A DNA stretch of 64,000 bases from Armillaria gallica (GCA_037576215.1 JBANDB010000005.1:4898001-4962000); one strand, 5' to 3'. Positions 45,456-57,660 are shown, counted from the first letter of the stretch. Notes: generated from the sequence alone by a model not told the origin. Translations and numbers: made by a program.

Positions 45456-46260
45456 GTGATCCCTGTTCGCCCTTTGGTCTGGTTCAGGTACAAGTGCGGG
45501 TACGAGTTTGCGTACTTAGTCAATTCAACGCTTGGGAGCCTAGACTATCCGACACTCGTGAGTCATCAAAGATCAACATTTGGAGCCTACAGTCGAGCCA
45601 GGGATGGATGTTACTTGATTGTACCTTCTCCATGTGTTCAGGACATTCTATACTTGTCCTTGTCATCTCGTACGGTCCACAAATCAAGAAGTGACCTGAG
45701 GGCGTCCGAAGTGCGTTTTCGCCTTCGAAATGATGGTCTAGCTTCTAAGCCTGAGCTCCGAGCTCGAATTTGTTATCCACTTCAACTCCGTTTTTCTCTC
45801 AAGAAATAATCTGACGACGCGATGAAGATTGGTCCAGAGTTTGAAGTTTAACATACCTGCAAGACCATTCGTGACCACTGTCAGAGAGATAAGGAGTCAT
45901 TTAAAAAGGACTAGCGTTGAGGCTGTCCGACCGCGGAGGGGCATATGTCCTGCGGTGTGCGGTTCCGCTGCGATATCATCATGCAGCAGTGATTGAGTAT
46001 AACCCTATTCTCATGCATACGAGGCTGGAATAGCCCATATGGGGGCCCGCCGATAGTCTTCACAGTGGGTCTATCAGGATCAGTGCGTGATATCGGTGTA
46101 TGTACGTTGTTGGGGTACAGTGCGAAGATCGACGTCGTGCGAACAAGCTGAGTCGACGGTAAAATATCCCCCGCATGCGTCGTACATAGAAGCTGAGAAA
46201 AGATTTTAATTTTGATGCGGAGCGGGTAATCACCGATAGCCGGATGCAAATCGGAGCCAT
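45456..46260 (+). pseudogene. coding-like remnant in shifting frames
   Basis: The plus strand reads LVWFRYKCGYEFAYLVNSTL, YSRARDGCYLIVPSP and SEVRFRLRNDGLASKPE in one frame, then PARPFVTTVREIRSHLKRTS and, further on, TSCEQAESTVKYPPHASYIE in another, with stops between. This pattern suggests a decayed gene. Upstream sequence to about 45290 shows similar fragments (LFLSLRGIDDP). No family named. Confidence 0.3.
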
Positions 46261-46388
46261 GTGGACCGTATGGAGCTCTTCAAAAGTCCAGTTACAAGCG
46301 ATGTAGTCCTTATCGCTCCTTTTGATATTTCATCCGTGCCTCCTCGGCGGTACCTTCACCTTCCTTTCTACCATATCCTTTGTCCAGG

Positions 46389-48977
46389 ATGGTTTATTAC
46401 TTAGACCTCCTCAACGCCCAGGCAAGCTTGTTACTGCTGCGATTCATGTACCGAAATTTACTGTTATTTAGGTCGCGGATTCATTCGTTGGACGATGGTT
46501 CAAACTAGAGGGATCAGGTCATCCCAAAGAACGTCTTGGTTCGCGGTTCACAGTGTGTTTTCATGTTTTCATGTCTCTTTCCTGGCTCTAATACACAAAC
46601 TTTGCAGACTGAGATCCGGGCAGGTCTAACAACATGGGTACGCTACACCATTCAGTCCCCCAAATGATTTTCAGCACTCACTGCGTATCTGTCAGGCCGC
46701 TATGGCTTACATCGTATGTTTTTCCAATGATATCACTTCCGCCGTCGCTAAGGATATGTTCCATTGACCTTTCCAGATTTCCGTAAACGCTTCCATCTTG
46801 TCAGATTCTGGAGGAACCTGCGAATGTGCTACCGACGACCTCTGTGTGAACGACGCAGCGTATGCCACCTGTGTTAACGAGGTTCGGAATGACTTGATTA
46901 CCTCGACGGCCGCCATTGCCGCATTGTCGTCGTTCCTCATGGGTCTTCTGGCCAACCTCCCCGTCGGAATGGCGCCCGGACTGGGTTTGAACGCATACGT
47001 ACGTCTGTCTCGGTGTATTTGCTATGGGTTTCCCCGCTTGAACTTTGCCGACCAGTTTACATACTCGGTTGTGGGCTACCATGGCTCCGGAATAATAACG
47101 TACAGAGAGGCCCTGGCGGCAGTGTTTCTAGAAGGGTGAGTACACTCGAAATTATTTCACTCGTGTGGTTTTTGACGTCCGGAAGGTGGATTTTCTTAAT
47201 CCTTTCCATTCTGGGTTTACGGCAATGGTTAGTACGAATCATGCCTCAGTCATTGGTTCTTGCCGTGGGCGCTGGTATTGGTCTATTCATTGCGTACGTT
47301 CCACTTGCCCCGTTTGTCGAAGTGCTGTTTCGATTAATGTGCCATTATTTCACCTGTCTAGCTTTATTGGACTGAGTTAGTGCCATGTTTGATGTGATGA
47401 ACGGTCGCGCTAATCAGATCAATACAGGTGCTTCTGGACTATTCGTCATCGGCGGTGACACAACCAACTTTGTCGGCCTGGGCGGGTGTAAACCGGAGAA
47501 CTTTGTCGAAGGCATGGACAATTACTGTGCAAACGGCGTATTGCAGAGCCCTACCATGTGGTTGGGAATCTTCCTCGGGGGGTGCGTGTTCCTGTTCGCT
47601 TGAAAAATGTGCATCATGATTAACATGTGGTTGATGACAGGATTTTCACCGTGTTGCTCATGATGTACCGTATTCGTGGAGCGATTCTCATCGGCATCTT
47701 CTTGGTCTCAATCATATCTTGGCCAAGGCCTACAGCTGTCACTTATTTCCCGCACACGGATGCCGGGGACCAACTTTTTGATTACTTCAAGAAAGTTGTT
47801 ACATTCCATAAGCTGGAAAAGATCGGCAATGCCATTGATGTAGGTGTTACCTGTGCTTTTTTTTTACACAACAAAGCTAATGAGATCTTTAACAGTACAA
47901 CTATGGGTAGGATACTTTCTGGCATATATGAATTAAGTAACTGACGAGTTTGGATCCACAGAAATGGGCAAGTGTGGTATGCACTGATTACCTTCCTTTA
48001 TGTCGATATCCTCGGTACATCTCCTCCATTCACTCGTGGTTTCTTTATTGACGCGACAGGATCCGTCTAGATACGACCGGTACGCTCTACTCCATGGCCA
48101 AGTTCGCAGGTCTGCGAGATCCGGTCTCCCTCGATTTTGAGGGGTCTACCATCGCCTACTGCGTAGATGCGTTCTGCATCAGCATGGGAGCTCTAATGGG
48201 TACGAGTCCGGTTACAGCGTACATCGAGAGTGCGACCGGTATCAGTGGTACGTGTTACCGCGCTTGCAGATAAATAAAATCAGGCTCTGATGCGTGGTTG
48301 CGTAGAGGGTGGGAAGACAGGCATCACTGCCATCACGACGGGTCTCGCATTCTTCGTATCTGTGTTCTTTGCCCCGATTTTCGCGTCTATTCCTGGGTGG
48401 GCGACTGGTGGAGCACTTGTGATTGTTGGGTCGCTCATGATTCGAAAGTGGGTACCTTGTGATGATGCCTGCGGGGTGGGAGGCTGACTGATTCCCTTCA
48501 GTGTCCGTGAAATCAACTGGGACTACATTGGAGATGCCGTCCCTGCATTCCTTACACTGTTGATTATACCTTTGTCATACAAGTGCGTCTTGTCTTTTTG
48601 TCGTGTCTGTCTTACTGAGCCCCTCGCAGTATCGCGTACGGAGTCATCGCCGGCGTGTGCTCGTACATCATCCTTAACGGGGTCCCGTGGATCATCGGCA
48701 AGCTCACTAGTGGTCGTCTTCTCCCACCAACTATCGATGCTGCGGAGGAGTGGGTTATCCCACCTGGCGGAATTATCCCACCTTGGATGTGCGTTGTCTT
48801 TCCCTACGCGACATGTCTCTTTGAACTAACATGCTGGGCAGACGCAAACTAATTGGCAAACCTCTGGTGCTAGACGAGCTCGCGATGGAGGAGAGGCATC
48901 CTCGATCATCGGTGGATACCGCGTCGCAAGATCATGTTGTCGCGTCAACAAAGGGGGCCAGTGTGGACGAGAAGTGA
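46389..48977 (+). CDS. AzgA-type purine (hypoxanthine/adenine/guanine) permease
   Basis: Plasma-membrane purine:H+ symporter of the AzgA branch. Many short introns separate about 11 exons. The N-terminus is [20 protein letters not shown], then [20 protein letters not shown]. The family hallmark [20 protein letters not shown] is present, as are [35 protein letters not shown] sequence (here [20 protein letters not shown]) and [20 protein letters not shown], a substrate-site signature of AzgA proteins. About twelve hydrophobic segments are distributed as expected. Unlike bacterial relatives it has the eukaryotic Cys-rich extracellular loop ([21 protein letters not shown]). The tail is hydrophilic, ending KGASVDEK with TGA at 48975-48977. 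No in-frame stop. Confidence 0.92.
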
Positions 48978-49313
48978 AATATTTATCGGATCCGTGTCAT
49001 TTTATATTGTTTCAGTTATTTTTCCTTTGTTGCCTATATACTCTATCTGTAGTAGACTGCTATACCATCCAACTGTCACCTGTACGTCCGATATGAAGAA
49101 CGCTACTTTTCCCCGTCAGATTATGTCTTGAGCATAAGAGAATGTCATGGAGCATTGAGGTATTTATGCAAGTCGCCGGTCGGCTGGCCTTAGCTTCGTG
49201 TAACCTGCCTCGCATGCGAGCGCTAAAACGATGCCGAATAAACCTCGACATAAAAGTACTCGTACAACAATTTTGTAGATAAATGACGGCATAACTTAGA
49301 TTTAAATTTAAAT

Positions 49314-52300
49314 TCACCTCAACGACAACTTCCCTCCAAATTTCCTCCGCGCAACAACATCCATCTCCTCCTTGACGTCCCTAAAAGTCTTCCACCACGC
49401 CTCCGCCACAGCCCTCCTAGCACGCGTCTCTTCGGAATCATATTCATCAGATTCAAACGTCTCATGTTCAAAATCCCGCCAATTCCTCCTCAGCAGCACA
49501 AGCCACCACTTGACGATCGCGATAGCCTTCTCAATGCCCACATCACCCTCCACACTCCGCACCAAAAACTTGGAGAAGAACTCCACGTCCTTCTTGTTTG
49601 GAGGACGTTTAGTGAACTGCGTCACCCAGACCTCGATGATGTTCTGTATATCGTCCGCTTCTGTGAAACTGAACTTTTCACCCTTCTCTTTCCCGCGCTG
49701 TCTCAAAACAGGCACCTCGGGATACCTCGCCTGCGGCGGAGGCGCACGATAGATCCCATCAAGCGAATACAGCCTCTTGCGCGGCCTCAGACTCTTATGC
49801 TCGTCAGAAACTTCAGGTATCCCCCCTTCCAGCTTCAACAACCTCGCCCTCGTCAGCTGCTCTCTTTGCACATTCTTCGGCAACGCGAAAAACACGTCTG
49901 GGTCAATGTCTAACTGGCGCAAATCATCGTCCGTCATGCGGAACTTGGCCGTCGTCCCCATACCCATCCGCTTGCCAAAAAAGCTAGATTTCCTGTTATT
50001 ATTGGGAGAATACACCGGGCGATTACGAGGAGCGAGCTGTTGGGTGATGCGCTTAACATTGACATTGGGCATCCTTTTCAGTTGAGGGAAGAATGAAGGC
50101 GCTGGGACAGATCTAGCGCGGGAGCTGAGCAAAGGCACGTACGGGGCAGGATATCGGCTGGGTGGAGGTGGGACGAATGGAGACTCGGAACGGCGCTTGT
50201 ATTCCTGGTCCAGCTCGCCCCGGACGTCTTCTGGAAGAGCATCATAAACCGACTTATCGACCTGGGAGAATGAAGGCAGTTCCCAGGACGGGACAGAAGT
50301 TCTGACCTCCTGCGGTGGGGGTTCTACTTGGGGTGGCTGTTCAACGGGGCGAGGCACCTCTCTCTTGGAGCTACTCTCAACTAGGAAAGGTAAAGTTTTC
50401 TGTCCTGGATTGACGACAGCATCCTTCGGCTCGAGCTTCTGGATCTGAATACCAATTCCGCGCAGTTCCTTCGGGTCAAAGTTGAATGATTTAAGCATTC
50501 GCCAGGCGTGGTCACCAATGACTTTCTCGTCATTGGTCGCACGGCCGGATGGGTCCGCAAGAGGCCCTTGTTTATTGAAGACGTCGCAAGCACCATGTCC
50601 AAGAAACTGAGAAAGGCGTCGGTAAATATTTGCGCTAGTAGGGCTGCGAAACTTACTTTCGGAGGCTCTACAGGAGCATGGGGATCCCGTTTCATTAGCT
50701 TGAGCGTTATTGAACGACCCAACATATTGACATCATTAAGCCGCTTCGTCACCTCCACAGCCATCTGATGGATAAACGTTTCTGCCTGTTCGTTATTCTC
50801 AAACCGGATACCGTAGTTGATCTCGCATGACACCGATTTCCTGGCCTTGTCAGACTCCAGTTTCTTGTCATCCACACCCCGAATAGCATTATAGAGCGTC
50901 TCCCCAGTACCCTTTCCCAACACGTCACACAAGGTGGCCTTGCTTTTGGTCGCCAATTCACCTAGGGAGCTAACGCCGAATTTGTCAATGACTTTCTGTT
51001 TCGCAGAATAGCCAAATCCGTGCAGAGAAGAAATATCCAACGGGGCCACGAACTCGGCAACATCGTCTTGTAGGAGGTGGTACGACCCTGCGGGTTTTGC
51101 TCGCCGGGTAGCGAGTCGGGCGAGAAGTATGTTATGCGAAATCCCGATACTGATTTCGCACTCGGTAGACTGTTTCACTTCAGCGCGGATGATCTCCGCA
51201 AGCTCCTTTGCTGGGTCAACCACGCCCTTCGCTTTGGCCCTTAAGCGATTGACGGTGCCCGTCACGTCGATCAAGGCTTCGTCCACTGATACCGCTTGGA
51301 GGTCATCAGCATGAGCCATCAAGACGGTGTAGAACCGCAAAGAAAACTGCTTGTACCTGCGGAAAGTGAATACAATGATATTCGAACAGGCGCATTGATC
51401 TCACAGTTCAAATTCATAAGGGATCGTCATAATCGTCGGGCATAGTTTGCGCGCTTGCTGCAAGCTCATCCCGTTCTTGATCCCAAAATCCCGCGCCTCA
51501 TAGCTACAGCTCGCGATTTCACTGGTACTAGAACCACCACCTTGTTCACCTTGAGAGTGACAAACGACCACAGGCTTTCCTCGGAGCTGCGGGCGGTTTA
51601 TCAACCCAGCAGAAACAAAGAAACAGTCGAAATCACAATGCATGATGACTCGTTCGTCCAGCTCGGCCCTCCCTTTGCCTTTCTTTGAGGGAGACCTCAT
51701 AACAAACTCGGCGCCCCGCATGCTTACACAACCGGCCATCCCAGGATCTTCTTCCAAGCCTACTCTTGCCGCGTTGTTCCCGGCTTCTGCACGTTCTTGA
51801 GCCTCCTTTACGAGATTCTTGAGCTCTGCTTTCCAGGTGGACAAGTGATGAAGTCGCGAATTCTTGTAGTAGCCTTCGATGAAATCCGGTGCGACGGATG
51901 TATGCGCATTTCGCCATTCTGGTCGAGCCATGGCGCGCTCAGCCAGAGGATTGGACGTGTGGGATGCATAATGGGGAAGGTTGTGCGTAGAGGTGGTTTC
52001 GGTGGGTTTAGAAGAGGTTGGAAGAGGCCGCGAGACCGTCTGAAGAAGTTGTCGATTTGCCTTTGGCCCTTGAGTACCATCCAATTGTTCGGACGCAGAG
52101 AACACATAATCTTGCCAGGGAAGGAGAACACCTTGCTGAGCACTCTTCACTATCCAGTCCGGTCGTACAACCTTCATATTTTTGAATTCGCGAAGCTTTG
52201 CAGGGGTAAGGGAACATGTCAAGATATGTGTACTGGGAAGACAGTAAGCTGCAGTGCACAACGACTATGCTGGGAACATACACAATAGCTTTCTTGACGA

Positions 52301-52936
52301 GGTATGGCTGGAAAACTCCACCGTGTTTGACAATCAATTGCCGGAGTTCTTGCACAGACGGTTGCGTCCACCCATTGATCTAGCGTCCGCTCAGCCGAGG
52401 AAGGAAGGAGCAGTTCGGTCACTCACGTAGATCGCCAGTCCCTTGAAGATGCCCCCACCGTTGGATTCGAACTCCGAGTTCTGAATCTGCAGCTTTGCTC
52501 GTTTCCTTTGCATATACTCTCCAAAATCTCCAAAATGTGCTGGTCCGTATATCGCATCGTCACCCTGCTCGGCGCGATGCCGTTTCGTCTCTGTCGAAGG
52601 CCCGCCAGCTTCATCGTCATCGGATAGAGAGTCATCGTCATATTTGCGCTTCAGACAAGGCTGCGTAAGTGGCGGAGGTTCGAATGGCTCATCTCCAGAG
52701 TCTTGATGCCGGGCTCCCTGGTCGTCATCTGAAGACGGTAAATATCGTCTCTTCAGGCAAGGCTGAGACAACGGTGGCGCTTCGAATTTATCGTCAGACT
52801 CTGACCCGCCGCTGTTCGAAGGTTTCTGTTCGACGTCTCCTGGAAGTACAGCTTCTTCTAGCGCCTGAAGAAACGAAGGATCGTCTTCGGAAAAGTAGTC
52901 AGATGAGCAGCTTCCTGACAACGCAATGTGTTCCAT
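49314..52936 (-). CDS. REV1: REV1 translesion DNA polymerase (dCMP transferase)
   Basis: Nuclear Y-family polymerase inserting dCMP opposite lesions and scaffolding polymerase zeta. Starts at ATG 52936. The disordered N-terminus contains a duplicated motif (FEAPPLSQPCLKRRY and FEPPPLTQPCLKRKY). The BRCT domain spans two introns: GIFKGLAIYVNGWTQPSVQE, LIVKHGGVFQPYL, THILTCSLTPAKLREFKNMK, VVRPDWIVKS. The polymerase core has MHCDFDCFFVSAG (metal Asp), CSYEARDFGIKNGM, LQAVSVDEALIDVT (catalytic Asp-Glu), CEISIGISHNILLARLATRR and SLHGFGYSAKQKVIDKFGV. Next come little-finger sequence (LMKRDPHAPVEPPK), two ubiquitin-binding-like motifs (VYDALPEDVRGELDQEY; VFFALPKNVQREQL) and a C-terminal REV7/pol-interaction-like domain ending GGKLSLR, TGA. 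About 1,050-1,100 residues, normal for REV1. No decay. Confidence 0.95.
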
Positions 52937-53325
52937 GAATGAGCATGAAGGTCGTCGCTATTGTCGTGTTAATGAGATCCGTGGATGTGGTGAGTACATG
53001 AGTCAGGGAACCCTAACCCCAAGCTTGGCACCCCTGTCAACAACGCGTAAGCACGTGGTCGCGTTCTTCGTCTTTCAATCTGCCACCACGCCTGTGCCAC
53101 AGCAGGCCAACGCTTTGCAGGGTCCCTCGGATTCGTTCTGTACCACGGCCGACTTATTTTTGGAGGATACTCGAGTCAGACGAGGTCCAGGTTGAGGACA
53201 GACGTCACTGGACGGTCATCAGGGCTGAAGCGCTGAGGGCGTCTAGAGTGCGTTATTCCCTCCATGCCGTTACAGCGTCAAGTGGGAAGTAAGTACAATT
53301 AATTTCTTATGTGACGAACATTGAA
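52937..53325. other. intergenic region between REV1 and dehydrogenase
   Basis: Both neighbours are on the minus strand, so this holds the REV1 promoter and the 3' end of the dehydrogenase transcript. No feature recognised. Confidence 0.4.
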
Positions 53326-54561
53326 TTATGCGATACCAGCCTCAACATCCTTCTTAAACTGTCGTACAATAGGTTCCATACCTCCCTCGTCAACCAAGAA
53401 GCCGAGACTCAAAGGATACGCGTTATCGAACTTAGCCGGCCACGAAGACACAAGCCGCCTGTTGATCGGGTCATCCTTGAACGTAACGAGCTTCAACGCC
53501 TCCTTCCCAGCAACCTTCTCCAACGCCTCCAGTTCTTGTCGCACCGTCGCCGTGAATCCAGGCAGACACACCACACGGGTATGCTTCAAGAACTTTTCAG
53601 CGGGGACGTGTTTCGCCTGGACAAAGTTCTTGATGGTGGTCTCGGGGCTAGCAAGCCACGCGGCGATTTCGAGCTCTGGCGAATCGAAGGAGTTACCGAC
53701 AGGGCAGATGGCTTCGACGCCTTTCAGCGGCTCTCGGATGATACCTGAGGTATGACAAATGAGCTCTCGCATATTAGTATTGACGATATGCTCAGATACC
53801 TGAAATGAAGGCAGAGGTCGCTGCGGAGGGGACACCCGGTCGGACGACGATGGTGGGAAGACGGATGATACGGCCATCAACAAATCCCCGTCTCGAAAAC
53901 TCGTTGACGAGGAGCTCTGAAGTTAGCTTGCCCATTCCGTAAGCACCTTCTGGTGTTGCAATCGTATCAGGTGTCACGACGTCAGGCTAGGAATCCATGT
54001 GAGTAGTTAGTAAAGTTATATCCTGATAATCCACATACCAGTGGGCCACCATAGACAGCAATAGACGACGTAAAGATGAATTTTAGAGGAGCAGGCCTAT
54101 TAGCGCCGTATTTCCGTGCCGCTTGGAGCATCAACCGTATCGAGTCGATATTCACCTAGACCTCAGAAATCAACATTTACAGAGCTAGCAGTCAACACAT
54201 CGAGCACACGCACCTTCAACCCAAAATCAAAGTTATCTTCCGATCCACGGGACATGATACCATGAAGACAATACACGGTATCTGGAACACCCAACTCCGT
54301 CTGGTACAGCTTCTCGATTTCATCGGGGTTCGTCAAATCAGCCTTGATGGTAACAGCTTTGGCTCCCACGGGGGTCTTGGGTTCCACGATATCCGCAAGG
54401 ATGAAATTGACGTCGGGTGTCTGAGGGTCGGCGATGAGAGCGCCAGAAAGCTACCAACACGCAACAATCAGGAGCTGAAACCAAAACGAATTAATCATTC
54501 CACATACCAAGCCACCCAACCAACCGGCTGCTCCCGTTATCAAGACGGTGTGCTTCGACAT
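53326..54561 (-). CDS. NAD-dependent epimerase/dehydratase, D-erythronate dehydrogenase-like
   Basis: Extended short-chain dehydrogenase. Starts at ATG 54561 (MSKHTVLITGAAGWLGGL, the GxxGxxG nucleotide-binding motif), with an intron, then SGALIADPQTPDVNFILADI, DTVYCLHGIMSRGSEDNFDF, LKFIFTSSIAVYGGPLPDVV (catalytic Ser region), YGMGKLTSELL (YxxxK), VDGRIIRLPTIVVRPG, and a C-terminal substrate part with NFVQAKHVPAEKFLKHTRVV and LPGFTATVRQELEALEKVAG. The order matches the DenD/D-erythronate dehydrogenase group; substrate specificity cannot be proven from sequence. Stop at 53326-53328. Introns near 54148-54232, 53980-54040 and 53736-53800. Confidence 0.85.
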
Positions 54562-55592
54562 GACGAGATACGAGGGGAAGTAAGGTCGCACGATCCTCTA
54601 GTGTAAAGGACCCGGAAACGAGGGGCGGCTGAAATTCCGGTTCGAAGAGAGAACTGCCAGCCTTTTATGCGAGCCATCATGCAGGAAGAACGACGAAATG
54701 CTTCCGTGCCGGAACGTGTATTCTTCCTGATTTCATCCCGATCGGTCCAGGAATGGAGTCGAAAGCCACGGTCCGAGCCACATTTTGCGTGCACGGATGG
54801 ATATGTTTCCGGCACCCCTATTCACGGGTTCTCGTAGGTGGTCATCTGCTCGTAGCGTGTGCATGAGTGAGTTGATCTCGTATTTATTTTGATCCTGTAC
54901 TACGAGAAAATTAGTACTACGTACGGTGCACAAGCTGTCGATTTGAAGATTGTGATGAAAAGCCATGTCACCGCAGTTGATACAGATCGAATCTACATTA
55001 GCTTTCTGGAGTCCACTGTTGCCAATGCAGGAAGGCTTTCTTAAGTTTAATCAGTGCATTTTTGTTGTGAGTGCTATGCTCCCCTCAGTTGAGCTTGGTA
55101 GCCATATTATTTGCATCAAGTTTTTTCCTGTCATCATGCACCTGGTCTTTTTTGAGTGTTGATCATCTAGCCAACAATATTTCTATTGTTATTGTTCTCT
55201 CTACCACTGGTGTATTTCTGTGATAATAGGTTCCAAAGTCTATTTCAGATCCTGCATAATTGAACTACTTATTGCAACTGTCTTGACAGGAATTCAAACT
55301 GGTAAGCAATAACAATGAATGGACTGGAGGTATCATTGATCCTATCTTTCCAAATCCATAATGGATCACAACTTAGAGCTGTAAACTCAGAGTGAAACCA
55401 ACATTATGGCACTCCTTTGCCCTCAGTGGTGTGTTGATCTTTTGTTGCTGTTAGAATTTGTTGCTTTAATCAATCATGCAACTTGGAAACACTTCTTTGA
55501 TGTGCAGTTAGAGTCTCAGTTCCCTCTCAAATAGAAACTCTGAGTTCTATATAACACAAGGACATTTAAGAGAAACACAGTCTTTATTGGCC
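54562..55592. other. intergenic region with duplicated flank
   Basis: The dehydrogenase promoter lies at the left. From about 55290 the sequence is homologous (reverse complement) to about 37450-37740, the 5' flank of membrane protein copy A. No gene recognised. Confidence 0.5.
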
Positions 55593-56942
55593 ATGGTGAT
55601 GCAAATAGCCCTCCCTCCAGACCTCACCAATGGTGACATTAGTTTCATCCTTGAACAGTCAGATGCATCTCTTAATAGTGCAATACTACAGGCACTCATG
55701 CATGGTAAGTCTCATAGTCCCTGGGAAATTCCACTGACATCTGAGCCACCATAGGATTCTACACTGGTGTCCTGAGTATTACACTCTGGAGCATCTGTAT
55801 GTTCTTTCTTCTTGACTTGTGAACCTATGTACCTTATTGGGCTTACCTCCATCCAATCATAGTTGGAAGCTCTACTAAAAACTCTTCCATTGGAAGATAT
55901 GTTATGGTGCTCACCATCTTTGCACTCTATGTTCTTGCCACCATTGAGCAAGGCGAAATTTGGGCATCCACACATCATTCATTCATTAATGAAGGACAGA
56001 ACTTCTTTACAGTATTTTTGGATTTGGGCAGCTCTAGTCCAGTTTCAATCCAATCAAAATTGGTGACTAGTATTGCTTCTTGTATCAGTACATTTATTGC
56101 TGACTCCTCACTGGTTGGTAACAAAAAAACCTCTTTCATACAAGACTGCTAATCACTACTCTGATTCACATTTACAGATTTGGCGGTGTTGGATTGTGTG
56201 GGGCCACCAATGGCTTGTTGCTATCATTCCAGTACTCTGTACCATTTTAGGCACAGGTAATTAATTTTAAATCTGGCTATCATCAAATGTTAATCTTTTT
56301 GCAGTGTTCAAAGGCATTGAGATATATCATTATTGCTTTGACAGCACTAATGATATTGAAGAATCTGCTTACAATAACACTATTGCTGAGTGGAAGATAT
56401 CCTATCTTGCATTGATGCTCACTACAACACTTTGGTGCACCTTTCTTATATTGTACCGCATCATAAGTGTTGCAGGGTCTGGTCATGGAGCTGGAATACA
56501 CTCATACCGCAGAGTCATTGAAGCACTTGTTGAATCAGCAGCCTTGTACTCTGCTGCATTGATTATCGACATAGTATTTGTAGCTCATGACATATCAGGT
56601 GTGGGCTGCATTGATGTTCTAGCTGCCACAATAAGGGTTTGTCAACTACAATATTGAATGAAGATTACAATTAATATTTGCTTATCACAGGGAATTGCAC
56701 CAACACTTCTGGTTGGACGTGTTGCAGCAGGTTATGCAAGACCAGATGACTCTTGGCAGGAGGGTAGTACTTCCAGAATCTCCTCCCTCAATTTCAGAAC
56801 TGGTACTGTTTCAATGCAGGAAGGGGACATTACACAGAGTGCTGAACTGGATGAGATGGATAACCTAGAGCCAGAGCTAGAGAGAAATTTAGCCCTTATT
56901 GAAGAAAAGGCCCAAGAGACAAGATCCTTGAATATTGTATGA
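55593..56942 (+). CDS. multi-pass membrane protein, copy B, probably damaged
   Basis: Inverted duplicate of the 36125-37451 gene. Starts MVMQIALPPDLTNGDISFIL. Hydrophobic segments correspond one to one with copy A: GRYVMVLTIFALYVLATIEQ, WRCWIVWGHQWLVAIIPVLC, ISYLALMLTTTLWCTFLILY, AALYSAALIIDIVFVAHDIS, then IAPTLLVGRVAAGYARPDDS and tail ending SLNIV (TGA to 56942). Introns fall at the same places. Between FYTGVLSITLWSIYMFFLLD and VGSSTKNSSIGRY there is an in-frame TGA at 55820-55822, where copy A has CAA. An intron there (gtgaac..atag) would remove it but shifts the frame by my reading, so copy B may be a pseudogene. Function unknown; predicted integral membrane protein. Confidence 0.65.
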
Positions 56943-57009
56943 ATGTTAATATATCTGCAGCATATGGCAAATTGACTCGTCAGTCAAACCCACCACTGTT
57001 CCTTCATGT
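56943..57009. other. 3' flank of copy B
   Basis: Short AT-rich sequence between the stop codon and the MITE; nothing recognised. Confidence 0.3.
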
Positions 57010-57418
57010 ATTTAGCATAAGGGGGTGGTGGAAATGAAATAACTCACATGACATATATTTTCATGTTTAAGGACTGGTGGGACCCCCCCTCTCTCCCCCT
57101 CTTACCATATCAGGTAGTGATATAACCATGTGTGGTAGCTTAGTAATGCTATTTCAACAAAATATGGTGGCCCGAGCTTGCTGGCTGGGTTGCCGTGACT
57201 CACTATACCACATAAAAAGTGATAAAAAGCACATTGGATGCTTCAACTAACTCACAAGAGGTCCTATTGAGATGGAACCACCATTTGGTACCTCATAAGG
57301 CCTGCTTAGAGTACTATATAAGGTAATTTGGTATCATGTTTAAGGTCAGGACCCCTCCCCCCCTTCCGTCTCTCCCTTGTCTGGGATTTTATCTCCACCA
57401 CCCCCTTGATTTAGCATA
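57010..57418. mobile_element. MITE with perfect 14-bp inverted termini and 9-10-bp target duplication
   Basis: Ends AAGGGGGTGGTGGA (57019-57032) and TCCACCACCCCCTT (57394-57407) are exact inverse copies. Both sides are flanked by ATTTAGCATA (left 57010-57019, right 57409-57418), a 9-10 bp target duplication. The interior has no coding capacity and contains a repeated CATGTTTAAGG near 57063 and 57337. Duplication length suggests Mutator-like mobilisation. Confidence 0.85.
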
Positions 57419-57522
57419 TAATTATTGATATTGAAAGATTCTTTCTCCAAGTTTCCAGTTGTTTCTTATATTGTGTGGCTTGATCCCTGAATCTTGCCTG
57501 AATCCCCACATATGCATCCTCA

Positions 57523-57660
57523 AAGTAGGGTAGCACATGAAACCTCTAGGGGGGGTAAGTAACTGTTTGTTACTGACCCCTCCCCAGGGGGGTGGTTTTG
57601 CTACAGTAAGTTACCATTACTTACCTCATCATGTGCACTATCATATGACTGACATGTCAT
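57523..57660 (+). repeat. second copy of the 18.5-kb MITE end
   Basis: Colinear with 18515-18655: TAGGG, CATGAAACCT, a run of G, ACTG..TTACTGACCCCTC, GGGGGGTG, TTTTG, GTTACC..TTACTTA, then a short ACATG-type tail. The right half of the element was not found here, so this copy is truncated or diverged. Confidence 0.6.

Larger units (their letters stand above)
43589..46388. other. 2.8-kb gap with decayed or unresolved coding fragments
   Basis: No intact gene. Three stretches look coding but cannot be joined: 43995-44243, 44690-44972 and 45456-46260 (listed separately). 44259-44486 is also open on plus. Together they may be the remains of one plus-strand gene. Confidence 0.45.
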
